DNA from: Bacillota bacterium
GTDB lineage: Bacteria; Bacillota; Clostridia; Lachnospirales; Lachnospiraceae
Length of the DNA: 26,438 nt
Assembly: GCA_023443225.1 (NCBI GenBank)
Contig: JAEZVF010000029.1
Coordinates: 1-26,438 of the forward strand
Direction: 5' to 3'
How positions within the stretch are numbered: the stretch's first letter is position 1; every line of letters starts with the position of its first letter. The position numbers were made by a program, and so were the translations under genes. This document shows positions 16,126 through 24,884 of this stretch, piece by piece. The notes beneath the pieces are model-generated. The model ran no database searches. It was not told the origin of the DNA and saw nothing but the letters and a program-made list of their open reading frames with translations.

Positions 16126-17139
16126 ATGTTTAAGAGAACACTTTTCGGATCAATTATCATTACCTATCGTTGTAATGCACGTTGTAACATGTGTTACTGT
16201 TATAAAGACCCAACGAGGAAGGAGGAGGAAATTGATAAGGATACCTTAGCAAAATTACCAGAAATGGCATTTACCAATATAACAGGTGGAGAACCATTTA
16301 TACGTAAGGATATTCATGATATTGTGAGACTTCTTTATACAAAGACGAATCGCATCGTGATTTCAACAAATGGTTATTATACCGATAGGATTATAAAACT
16401 TTACGAAGAATTTCCGCAGATTGGCATACGTATTAGTATAGAGGGATTACAGGAAACCAATGATGCCATTCGTGGTATACCGGATGGCTTTAACCGAGGT
16501 TATGGTACATTAAAGAAATTAGTTGAAATGGGACATAAAGATATTGGTTTCGGCATGACAGTTCAAGATCTTAATTGTATGGACTTGCTAGCACTTTATA
16601 AACTATCCGATGAGCTTACTATGGAGTTTGCAACAGCTACCTTGCATAACTCATTTTACTTTAGAAAAGACAATAATTGTATTCAAGATAAATATAAAGT
16701 AGCAAAAGCGTTTGAAGAATTAATCAATGAACTTTTGAAATCCAAATCCCCTAAAAAATGGGCAAGAGCTTATTTCAATCATGGTCTTATTAATTATATT
16801 TATGGCAGACCTAGATTACTACCATGCAAGATGGCGAGCAATGCATTTTTTGTAGATCCGTTTGGAGATGTTATACCATGTAACGGTATGGCTAAGAAAA
16901 TGCCTATGGGAAATCTACACGATAATACTTGGGACGAGATTTGGAATTCCCAGAAGGCAAAAAATACCAGGTCATGTGTAAAAAAGTGTGAAAAAAACTG
17001 TTGGATGATTGGGAGTGTTGCACCTGCAATGAAACAGAAAATATGGATACCAGGATGGTGGATTATAAAGCACAAATTATTCCTTGGCAACAAATATACG
17101 CTAAAAGAAAATAAGTTCATTGCTTATGTCAACCAATAG
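16126..17139 (+). CDS. Radical SAM protein with SPASM domain
   Basis: A 337-residue radical SAM enzyme. The CxxxCxxC motif for the SAM-binding 4Fe-4S cluster is at C16, C20 and C23 (YRCNARCNMC), followed by the glycine motif ITGGEPFIRKD and VISTNGY. A SPASM-type C-terminal region has C234 (LPCKMASNAFFVDPFGDVIP), C252, C284, C288 and C292, the pattern for auxiliary Fe-S cluster ligands. SPASM proteins mature peptides or modify sugars and other small molecules. Its place between glycosyltransferases, three bases after one and 17 before the next, argues for tailoring of a sugar or the glycan. No small precursor-peptide gene is visible nearby. The ATG follows TTGGAGG (16111-16117). The reaction is unknown. 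Confidence 0.92.
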   Translation: MFKRTLFGSIIITYRCNARCNMCYCYKDPTRKEEEIDKDTLAKLPEMAFTNITGGEPFIRKDIHDIVRLLYTKTNRIVISTNGYYTDRIIKLYEEFPQIGIRISIEGLQETNDAIRGIPDGFNRGYGTLKKLVEMGHKDIGFGMTVQDLNCMDLLALYKLSDELTMEFATATLHNSFYFRKDNNCIQDKYKVAKAFEELINELLKSKSPKKWARAYFNHGLINYIYGRPRLLPCKMASNAFFVDPFGDVIPCNGMAKKMPMGNLHDNTWDEIWNSQKAKNTRSCVKKCEKNCWMIGSVAPAMKQKIWIPGWWIIKHKLFLGNKYTLKENKFIAYVNQ

Positions 17140-17156
17140 GCAGAGAGGAATTTGGA

Positions 17157-18239
17157 ATGAAGATTGCTATGATTGGACATAAAAGGATTCCTTCGCGGGA
17201 AGGCGGAGTAGAAATTGTAGTTGAGGAACTTTCAAGCCGTATGGTTGAACTTGGGCATAAAGTGGAAGTATACAATCGTTCCTGCCGAGATTTTAGAAAA
17301 AATAAAAGTTATAAAGGAATCAGAATCATTACAATTCCAACAATTCATAAAAAAAGTTTTGACGCTTGTATTTATTCCTTTTTTGCATCGATTAGAGTCC
17401 TATTTGGGAAATACAACATTATTCATTATCACGCAGAAGGTCCATGCACATTTTTGTGGCTGCCTCACTTATTTCATATGCGTACCATTGTAACTATTCA
17501 TGGTCTTGACTGGCAGCGGAAGAAATGGGGAGCTTTGGGAAGTAGCTATATTAAGCTCGGAGAAAAGATAGCTGCAAAATATGCGGATGAAATCATTGTA
17601 TTATCACGAAAGATGCAAGAATATTTTTTGGATACCTATGGAAGAGACACCACTTATATCACCAATGGAGTTACTCCAATGATTGTTAGAGAGCCTGAAA
17701 TAATCAAAGATAAGTATGGTCTTGAAAAGGATAGCTATCTATTATTTTTAGCTAGAATAGTTCCAGAAAAAGGATTGCATTACTTGCTTGAAGCATATAA
17801 ATGCATTCAAACAGATAAAAAGCTTGTGATAGCAGGTGAAGGAAGTTTTGCAAATGATTATTGCAAAAAAATCAGAGATATGGCAAATCAGGATAAAAGA
17901 GTAATCATGACGGGATTTGTTGATGGAGTAGAACTGGAAGAACTGTTTTCTAACTGTTATCTCTATGTGCTGCCCAGTGATGTTGAAGGCATGCCAATCA
18001 GTTTATTAGAAGCCATGAGTTTTGGATGTGCCTGTTTGGTTAGTGAAATTGAAGAAAATATGGAACTTGTTCAAGATACTGCTGCACATTTTGAAAAGGG
18101 TAATGTAAATGAGTTAATCCATGCTCTATGTAAATGTCTGTTAGAAAAACCGATTATAAATAGTGAAAAAGTGAAAGACCACCTTAGGCAGAGTCATTCA
18201 TGGGAATATGTTGTAAAAAAAACCTTGGAATTATATTAA
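17157..18239 (+). CDS. GT4 glycosyltransferase, rhamnosyltransferase-like N-terminus
   Basis: A 360-residue GT-B glycosyltransferase. The N-terminus MKIAMIGHKRIPSREGGVE with HYHAEGPCTFLWLP and TIHGLDWQRKKW resembles the DUF1972 type seen in rhamnosyltransferases. The donor domain shows LLFLARIVPEKGLHYLLEAY, VIAGEGSF, and the EX7E motif in PSDVEGMPISLLEAMSFG. Substrate is not determinable. GAGAGGAA (17143-17150) precedes the ATG. It is 10 bases from the next gene. Confidence 0.92.
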   Translation: MKIAMIGHKRIPSREGGVEIVVEELSSRMVELGHKVEVYNRSCRDFRKNKSYKGIRIITIPTIHKKSFDACIYSFFASIRVLFGKYNIIHYHAEGPCTFLWLPHLFHMRTIVTIHGLDWQRKKWGALGSSYIKLGEKIAAKYADEIIVLSRKMQEYFLDTYGRDTTYITNGVTPMIVREPEIIKDKYGLEKDSYLLFLARIVPEKGLHYLLEAYKCIQTDKKLVIAGEGSFANDYCKKIRDMANQDKRVIMTGFVDGVELEELFSNCYLYVLPSDVEGMPISLLEAMSFGCACLVSEIEENMELVQDTAAHFEKGNVNELIHALCKCLLEKPIINSEKVKDHLRQSHSWEYVVKKTLELY

Positions 18240-18249
18240 GAGAGAAGAT

Positions 18250-19329
18250 ATGAAAATACTTATGTTAGTAAATTGGATTGTTCGCAGATGTAACAGTATA
18301 CCAACTGATATACAGCCACCCGATTATTATGTAGAGGGAGAAGCATACTGGTTTTTCAAATACTTTCATAATGAGGTAGAGGTTGAAATAGCTGATATAC
18401 ATTCCTTTGATCTCCTTGAAAAATTCGAGAAAAATTATTTAAGATTTTATGTATTACAAACATTTCGAATACTACCCTATTTAAAAAAGTATGATTTAAT
18501 CATATCTCACGGGATGCAAAGTGGAATTTTATTAAGCTTATTGCGTACCGTATTTCACTTAAAAACTCCGAAGCATATAGTATTTGATATTGGGTCCTTT
18601 AACAGTGCCGCAGAATCCGGTTGGATGCTTAAATTCATGGGTTACTCTAGCAAATCAATCGATGGAATGATCTATCACACAAGCAAGCAAATTGAATATT
18701 ATCAGAAATTTTATCCCTGGCTAGTAGATAAATCGAAATTCATTCGTTTCGGCACGGATGCAGAATTTTTTTCTGGGGAAGACCTTATGATTGATCAAAC
18801 CAACGAAAGGTATATTTTATGTGTTGGGCAAAACAAACGGGACTGGAATACCCTGTTTAAAGCTTATGACCGCTTGCATACGGATATCAGACTGCGTCTC
18901 ATAGGATGCAATAAAAAAGAAACGGCTTCTAAAAACATTGAGTTTATCCCCTTTATGCCTATCAAGGATTTAATGAAAGAGATAAAGAATGCATTATTTT
19001 GTGTTTTACCGTTGGAATATATGAATTATTCTTTTGGGCAGATGACCTTATTACAGCAGATGATCTTAAAAAAAACTGTGGTTGCAGCTAGAGTACCCAG
19101 CATAATAGATTATGTCAGGGATACGATAGACGCTATTCTCTATGAACCCCAAAATGATATGGATTTAGCAAAAAAGATGGATTACTTGATTCTAAACAGT
19201 AGTCTGTGTGAAGAATTAGGGGAACAAGCTTATCTTACCGTAAGGAATACAATGAATGAACGAATCATGGCAAATGAAATCGAGAAATACATATTTGAAA
19301 TTGGGAGCTGTTATGAAAATAATAAATAG
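18250..19329 (+). CDS. GT-B glycosyltransferase with GQMTLLQ motif
   Basis: A 359-residue protein with the outline of a GT4-like glycosyltransferase: MKILMLVNWIV start, YDLIISHGMQSGILLSLL, HIVFDIGSFNSAAES, and a C-terminal YILCVGQNKRDWNTLFKAYD and RLRLIG segment. In place of the usual EX7E it has E-YMNYSFG-Q followed by MTLLQQMILKKTVV, a variant found in one GT-B subgroup. It probably transfers one sugar of the repeat unit. Confidence in the fold is good, in the activity moderate. Its 3' end overlaps the next gene by 17 bases. Confidence 0.85.
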   Translation: MKILMLVNWIVRRCNSIPTDIQPPDYYVEGEAYWFFKYFHNEVEVEIADIHSFDLLEKFEKNYLRFYVLQTFRILPYLKKYDLIISHGMQSGILLSLLRTVFHLKTPKHIVFDIGSFNSAAESGWMLKFMGYSSKSIDGMIYHTSKQIEYYQKFYPWLVDKSKFIRFGTDAEFFSGEDLMIDQTNERYILCVGQNKRDWNTLFKAYDRLHTDIRLRLIGCNKKETASKNIEFIPFMPIKDLMKEIKNALFCVLPLEYMNYSFGQMTLLQQMILKKTVVAARVPSIIDYVRDTIDAILYEPQNDMDLAKKMDYLILNSSLCEELGEQAYLTVRNTMNERIMANEIEKYIFEIGSCYENNK

Positions 19330-20569
19330 CTTTGTAATAAAAATAGTTTACGTATGTTTATTGTTCCAAATGGCATTAGTAGATAGTAAGAATAGCATTA
19401 TATCAATGTTTTTCAATTATTTTGATGAATTAATAACAATCATAATACTAATAGTAGCTGTTAGTAAGTGCTTGAAGAAGTTGTATATTAATAAAAATGA
19501 TTTAAAACTAATTCTTTTATTTATAGTATTCTTATTAATTGGACTTATCTCAAGTATATATTACAGAATACAAGCAGTTGCTATCGCAGCAAGTGATGCA
19601 TTTATTTGCAGCAAATTCATGATTGCTTACATAGGAATACGTATTATATTCCGGAATAAAATGGATTCTGAAACCATGTTATATTCGCTAAATAAAATTA
19701 CCAAAGTGATAGTATTCATACTTTTTCTACTAACAATACATGATATGATCTTACCCCCTTTTTTTGCGAAAGGTGAATACCGTTATTTTGCTGAGTCTAC
19801 TCAGCTATGTTACCCCCATGCTACCTATCTAGCGGCAGCAGTAGTTGCTTTAATGTGTGTCCTAATGTGCTCTCTGCATAAGGATGGAGGGAACTTTAAA
19901 TACCTACTTATGGCTTCTTGTGTCGTGATTATGACATTAAGAGTCAAAGCAATAGCCTTTATTTTAGTATTTTGGTTATTATTCTTTACGGTTTGTCAAT
20001 TTAGAATTAAATCTAGAATTGCTTTAACTATCATGATAATAACCGGTAGCGTTTATCCGGGTTATAAACAATTTGTTTCTTATTTCTTTACTAATAATTT
20101 TTCGCCCAGAGCGGTCATGTTAAGAGACGCCTGGATTTTAGCAAAAGAAAGCTTTCCGCTTGGGAAAGGATTTGCAACTTTTGGTTCAAATTTGTCAGTG
20201 CAATCGTATTCATCATTGTATCATCGGTTCGGATACAGTTCATTTTATGGAATGAGTGAAAAAACAGCTAGTTATTTAAATGATGGATTTTGGCAGATTA
20301 TTTTGGGACAGTTTGGTATGATAGGTGTTTTATTAATGGGATTAATTATCTATCAATTTTTTAGAAATACGGTAGTGTTAAAGAACATAGGAACTATTTA
20401 TGTTGCAGCTTTATCATTGAATATTTACTTAATCATATCATCAACTGCTGAAACTGCTTATTTTAATCCTTTTTCACTTTTGCATTTTATTATTATAGCT
20501 TTCTTAATGAACCAAGCGAATACTTATAATACAATAAGTAGCCTTAATTGTAGGGAAGGGAGTGTGTAA
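19313..20569 (+). CDS. O-antigen polymerase/ligase-like membrane protein (Wzy)
   Basis: A 418-residue, highly hydrophobic protein with about 10-11 membrane helices and a larger extracytoplasmic loop around ARGVMLRD- and GKGFATFGS-like segments (SPRAVMLRDAWILAKESFPL, LGKGFATFGSN), as in Wzy/WaaL proteins. In a Wzy pathway it joins flipped repeat units on the outer face of the membrane. Sequence conservation in this class is poor, so the call rests on topology, the RxxxxxxAW/GxGFGTFG-type loop and the neighbourhood. I chose ATG 19313 after GGGAG (19303-19307); an in-frame ATG at 19256 lies deep in the previous gene. Its stop TAA shares a base with the next ATG. Confidence 0.85.
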   Translation: MKIINSFVIKIVYVCLLFQMALVDSKNSIISMFFNYFDELITIIILIVAVSKCLKKLYINKNDLKLILLFIVFLLIGLISSIYYRIQAVAIAASDAFICSKFMIAYIGIRIIFRNKMDSETMLYSLNKITKVIVFILFLLTIHDMILPPFFAKGEYRYFAESTQLCYPHATYLAAAVVALMCVLMCSLHKDGGNFKYLLMASCVVIMTLRVKAIAFILVFWLLFFTVCQFRIKSRIALTIMIITGSVYPGYKQFVSYFFTNNFSPRAVMLRDAWILAKESFPLGKGFATFGSNLSVQSYSSLYHRFGYSSFYGMSEKTASYLNDGFWQIILGQFGMIGVLLMGLIIYQFFRNTVVLKNIGTIYVAALSLNIYLIISSTAETAYFNPFSLLHFIIIAFLMNQANTYNTISSLNCREGSV

Positions 20570-21597
20570 TGAATGTAAAGGTTAGTATTATTGTTCCTGT
20601 TTATAATGCCGGGAGGTATATTAATAAATGTATTGAAAGCATTCTGAATCAAACATTAACTGAATTTGAAATTATTTTAGTAAATGACGGATCAACCGAT
20701 GAGAGTGGTAAAATATGTGATGATTTTGCAGAACTCGATAGTAAAATTATAGTCATACATAAAGAGAATGAGGGTGTGTCAGCAGCAAGAAATACAGGAA
20801 TCAATTATGCGGTAGGAGAATATATAGGTTTTGTTGATGCAGATGATTGGTGTGCTGAAACTATGTACGATTATCTATATAAAGAGTCAGATTGTAATAA
20901 GGCGGATATGGTTTTCTGTAACTACTATACGTATAAAGGCGGGAAGGCAATAAGAAATCAGGAGTTAGAGAAACTCACTATTAGCAGTAATATACAGGAG
21001 GATTTAATCAGCAGGATACTATCTGTGAATAGCAATAGGATAAGTGGTACTTGCTTCCGTTACATTGTAAAGAGAGATTTTATGAAAAGATACCAGATAA
21101 AGTTTAATGATAGATTTCGTATCTTTGAGGATTTGTTATTTACACTTCAATGCCTGGATAACACCAGAAACGTGGTCATAGCGAAGGAATATTTGTATTA
21201 CAGGCTACTTCATAGTTGTTCCACAACAAGTAATTATATTGACAATCTATATGAAAATGTACTGGGTATTCAAGAGGAAATTCAGAAATTGAATACGTTT
21301 AACTCATCGAAAGGCAAGTATTTACAGTTACTTGAAGCGTGGCTTGCTGATGGGATTGCTTTTATCGCTTCAAACATTTGTAGAAAAGGCACCCCGTACC
21401 GTATTCCAGAACGTATTCATTATTTGATAAAGATTCAAAAAGACAAGAGGATAGCAGAGTCCATCCGGAATATTGATTTTAGCAAGGAGTTGATAAGTAC
21501 TCAAAAACATTTACAGATTCGTTTGATGAAAAATAGAAACGTTACTATTTTAGTACTATGCCATTCTATCAAGAAAAGAACCCTATTTCGCATTTAA
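20569..21597 (+). CDS. GT2 glycosyltransferase
   Basis: A 342-residue GT-A enzyme of family 2. The first 95 residues carry VSIIVPVYNAGRYINKCI, the VNDGSTDES nucleotide-binding motif (DGST at 40-43), ENEGVSAARNTGINYAVGEY and the metal-binding FVDADDW (DADD at 90-93). A later RIFEDLLFTLQCL matches the ED motif of the catalytic base region. It overlaps the wzy stop by one base (TAATG) and has GGGAAGGGAG just upstream. It is closely similar to the next gene in its first third. Confidence 0.93.
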   Translation: MNVKVSIIVPVYNAGRYINKCIESILNQTLTEFEIILVNDGSTDESGKICDDFAELDSKIIVIHKENEGVSAARNTGINYAVGEYIGFVDADDWCAETMYDYLYKESDCNKADMVFCNYYTYKGGKAIRNQELEKLTISSNIQEDLISRILSVNSNRISGTCFRYIVKRDFMKRYQIKFNDRFRIFEDLLFTLQCLDNTRNVVIAKEYLYYRLLHSCSTTSNYIDNLYENVLGIQEEIQKLNTFNSSKGKYLQLLEAWLADGIAFIASNICRKGTPYRIPERIHYLIKIQKDKRIAESIRNIDFSKELISTQKHLQIRLMKNRNVTILVLCHSIKKRTLFRI

Positions 21598-21621
21598 TAT
21601 AGTTACGATGGAGGTAGTTAT

Positions 21622-22608
21622 GTGAAAGAGGACTTAATCAGTGTTATTGTCCCAATCTATAAAGTGGAAGATTATCTAGAGAACTGTATCAGATCAATTC
21701 AGAATCAGACTTATGATAAATTACAAATTATTCTCGTTGAAGATGGATCTCCGGATGCATGTGGTTTAATTTGTGACAAATTTGCAGAACAGGATTCAAG
21801 AATCGTAGTAATTCATAAAGAAAATGATGGTGTCTCGGATGCAAGAAATGCAGGCTTGGATGTCTCTGAAGGAGAATTTATCGCTTTCGTAGATTCGGAT
21901 GACTATATACATCCTCGAATGTTTCAAATTTTATTAGAGAACTTACGGCAATATGAAGCGGATATATCAGTATGTTCCTTCCAACAGGTCAATGATTTTA
22001 AATTTAAAAAAAATGATATTAGCAACCATGTAACAGTATATCATAAGACACAAGCATTAGAAAACTTATATAATGAGTTTTATGTACGTACGGTTGTAAC
22101 TTGGAACAAAATATATAAAAAGTCACTGTTTGAGGATGTAAGATATCCTACGGGAAAGATTCATGAGGATGAATTTATTACTTATCAGCTTTTGTATAAG
22201 TCAGATAAGATAGTGTATACGGATGCAGTTTTATATAACTATCTAAAAAGAGAATCAAGTATAACAGGACAGAAATTTAACATTAATAAATTGGATGTAA
22301 TACAGGCGCATGAGGAATGTTTCAAATTTATGTACAATCATAAAGAAATGGACTTATTCAACAAAGCGTTTAACCGATATCTTCATACGGTAATCTCCTG
22401 CTATTTTAAAATTAAAAAAAATAAGCTTGGTAATAATGATTTGCTAAATCAGTTAAAATGTCAATTTGATAATAATTATAGAGAATATTTTAGTGAAACA
22501 AATTTTTCTTTCAAAAAGAGGGTTCGGTTTGAAAGTTTTATAAGGAATGAACATTTCTGTAAAATAATAAACTTCGGTGCAAACTTCTTGAAGGGAGTTA
22601 AAGAATGA
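21622..22608 (+). CDS. GT2 glycosyltransferase, GTG start
   Basis: A 328-residue GT-A family 2 enzyme: ISVIVPIYKVEDYLENCI, LVEDGSPDACG, HKENDGVSDARNAGLDVSEG, FVDSDDYIHP and IHEDEFITYQLLY. GTG at 21622 lies seven bases after GGAGG (21610-21614). An ATG one frame away (21620) is followed at once by TGA, forming a start-stop pair over the real start. The resemblance to the preceding gene points to a tandem duplication followed by divergence. Donor sugar unknown. Confidence 0.93.
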   Translation: MKEDLISVIVPIYKVEDYLENCIRSIQNQTYDKLQIILVEDGSPDACGLICDKFAEQDSRIVVIHKENDGVSDARNAGLDVSEGEFIAFVDSDDYIHPRMFQILLENLRQYEADISVCSFQQVNDFKFKKNDISNHVTVYHKTQALENLYNEFYVRTVVTWNKIYKKSLFEDVRYPTGKIHEDEFITYQLLYKSDKIVYTDAVLYNYLKRESSITGQKFNINKLDVIQAHEECFKFMYNHKEMDLFNKAFNRYLHTVISCYFKIKKNKLGNNDLLNQLKCQFDNNYREYFSETNFSFKKRVRFESFIRNEHFCKIINFGANFLKGVKE

Positions 22609-24149
22609 TTAACTCAAAATCAAGAAGCGAAAACTCGGTAAGAAATACGGTTGTGGGTATTTTCAACAAATCCATTACATTGCTATTATCTTTTAGTGCC
22701 AGGACTATATTTATCCATCTTTTAGGAGTCGAATATCTTGGTGTTAACGCGTTGTTTGGTAATATACTTATGGTACTGTCTTTGGCAGATTTAGGGATTA
22801 GTAATGTCATGAACTACAGTTTTTACAAGCCTATTTTAGAAAAAGATGAAAAAGAAATCTGTTCTTTATTAAATTATTTTAGAAAGCTATCCAGGCGAAT
22901 CACTATTTCAATATTGCTTATTGGTATAGGGTTACTTGCATTCCTAGATAAAATTATCATCAGTGAATTGCCGTACAATAACATAATACTATATTATCTA
23001 TTGTACTTATTAAATTTAGTTTTATCTTATTATGCTATATACAAATCATCATTAATTAATGCGGATCAGAAGATATATATCGTAAATTTTTATAATACTA
23101 TCTTTATTATTATTCAAAATGTAGTGCAGATCATATTTTTACTATTCACAAGAAATTACTTTGTTTTCTTAATGATTCAAGCTGCTTGTACCTTGATAAA
23201 TAATGCCTGTATCAGCAATCGAGCAGACAAATTATATCCGTTTATTCACGATAAAATCAATTTGATACCTATTAATATACAAGGAATTAAAACTAATTTG
23301 AAATCCATGTTTTTATGTAAGGTTTGTACAGTCATGATGAATAACACCGATAATATTTTGATTTCAGTAATAATAGGAACAATATATGCTGGTTATTATT
23401 CAAATTACAGCTTATTTATTATAAATATAAATACTTTTATTTATATAATAGTTCAAGCGGTTTTATCCAGTTTGGGCAATCTGAATGCCAGTGGGGATAT
23501 GGAAAAATCAAATAAAGTATTTTATAGTTTAGTGCTTCTTTTCCATTGGTTAAGTGCATTTTGTTCCTTGTGCTTTCTATTGGTATTTAATGATTTCATC
23601 ACTATTTGGATTGGCGAAAAATATTTATTAAATACGGGTATAGTAGTTGCTATTGTTGTTAATTTTTATATTCAAAATATTGTAAATCCTGTTTGGATGT
23701 TTCGAGAGTCAATGGGTTTATTTAGAGAAATGATATTTGCTATGCTTATATCTTCGGTAATCAATATTATACTATCTTTTCTATTAGGAAAACATTTTGG
23801 ATTGATAGGTATTATATTATCAACAGCGTTTGCACGAATTTTTACAACCTTATGGTATGAACCGCTAGTCTTATTCAAATATAAATTTCACAAGAAGGTT
23901 AAACGGTACTATTTCATACAAATGAAATATGCCTTTACAACTGGAGTAGCAATGGTAATTACATTTTTAATTTGTAGATATATACCGGTTTCTTTGTCGT
24001 ATATACTTTTAAAAATAGTCATCAGTTTTTTTATAGTTAGTACTGCTTTTCTAGTAACTAATTACCGAAACGAAGATTTTACAATGCTATATCATTATCT
24101 TTTAGGATTAACAAGTAAAAATAAGCAGCTAAGGGGAGAAATCAATTGA
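22605..24149 (+). CDS. Polysaccharide flippase (Wzx-like, MOP/PST family)
   Basis: A 514-residue membrane protein with about 12-14 hydrophobic helices, beginning NSVRNTVVGIFNKSITLLLS and FIHLLGVEYLGVNALFGNIL, a typical start for PST-family oligosaccharide flippases. SLADLGISNVMNYSFYKPI is another family segment. It would move the undecaprenyl-linked repeat unit across the membrane to Wzy. ATG 22605 overlaps the previous stop (ATGA), with AAGGGAG (22591-22597) before it, so translation is coupled. Confidence 0.93.
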   Translation: MINSKSRSENSVRNTVVGIFNKSITLLLSFSARTIFIHLLGVEYLGVNALFGNILMVLSLADLGISNVMNYSFYKPILEKDEKEICSLLNYFRKLSRRITISILLIGIGLLAFLDKIIISELPYNNIILYYLLYLLNLVLSYYAIYKSSLINADQKIYIVNFYNTIFIIIQNVVQIIFLLFTRNYFVFLMIQAACTLINNACISNRADKLYPFIHDKINLIPINIQGIKTNLKSMFLCKVCTVMMNNTDNILISVIIGTIYAGYYSNYSLFIININTFIYIIVQAVLSSLGNLNASGDMEKSNKVFYSLVLLFHWLSAFCSLCFLLVFNDFITIWIGEKYLLNTGIVVAIVVNFYIQNIVNPVWMFRESMGLFREMIFAMLISSVINIILSFLLGKHFGLIGIILSTAFARIFTTLWYEPLVLFKYKFHKKVKRYYFIQMKYAFTTGVAMVITFLICRYIPVSLSYILLKIVISFFIVSTAFLVTNYRNEDFTMLYHYLLGLTSKNKQLRGEIN

Positions 24150-24883
24150 ATCAATGGACAGACATACATAGCCATATTCTGCCTGCAGTAGATGATGGAT
24201 CAGTAAGTATGACACAAACGAAAAATATGCTGAAGATAGCATACGAGGAAGGCATCAGATATATCATTGCAACACCCCATTACGGAGTTGGATGCAGAAA
24301 CCCGGGTCAGGATGAATTGTTAAGAAAGCTAGAATTGGTAAGACAGGAAGCTAAAAAGTTTCACGAGAATTTTCAAATAGCGCTAGGGAATGAGTTATTT
24401 TTTAGTGAAGATATTATTGAACACCTAAGAAATAAGAAAGCATTAACACTGGCTGGTACGAGGTATGTCCTTGTTGAATTTGCCACCCAGGATAATTATC
24501 AGACAATTAGGACGGGACTACATAGATTGCTTATTAATGGATATCTTCCGATACTTGCTCATGTTGAGAGGTATGATTGCTTGTATGAAGAATATGATGA
24601 AATATTTGATATGATTAAGCTTGGTGCTTATATGCAGTTAAATATATCCAGTATTGTGGGAAGAGTAACACACCGAAGAAAGAAATTTTGTAAAAAACTA
24701 ATTGAGTATGGCCTGATACATTTAATAGGGACAGATTCTCATTCGGACAATGGGCGTGCACCACTCATGCTAGATGGAATAAATTACATAAGAAAAAAGT
24801 ATGGTGAAGAGGTTGTTGAATTATTATTAAAAGATAATACTTTGAAGCTATTACAAAACCAATACATTGAAAGAAGGTATTGA
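24146..24883 (+). CDS. CpsB/CapC-type protein-tyrosine phosphatase (PHP family)
   Basis: A 245-residue metal-dependent phosphatase of the PHP superfamily (CpsB, CapC, YwqE), which dephosphorylates the BY-kinase tyrosine tail. Metal ligands are visible: DIHSHILP with H8 and H10, E83 in GNEL, H45 in ATPHYG, H139 in AHVERYD with R142, and TDSH with D197 and H199. The start is TTG 24146, seven bases after AGGGGAG (24132-24138); it overlaps the stop of the flippase as TTGA. The next in-frame ATG (Met22) would remove the catalytic histidines, so TTG is required. The kinase is the next gene, two bases from one another apart from a single T. Confidence 0.93.
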   Translation: MNQWTDIHSHILPAVDDGSVSMTQTKNMLKIAYEEGIRYIIATPHYGVGCRNPGQDELLRKLELVRQEAKKFHENFQIALGNELFFSEDIIEHLRNKKALTLAGTRYVLVEFATQDNYQTIRTGLHRLLINGYLPILAHVERYDCLYEEYDEIFDMIKLGAYMQLNISSIVGRVTHRRKKFCKKLIEYGLIHLIGTDSHSDNGRAPLMLDGINYIRKKYGEEVVELLLKDNTLKLLQNQYIERRY

Positions 24884-24884
24884 T

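Noticed and set aside
17221..17493. 90-codon + strand frame inside the second GT4 gene
   Set aside because: Out of frame within a complete glycosyltransferase and without a start signal.
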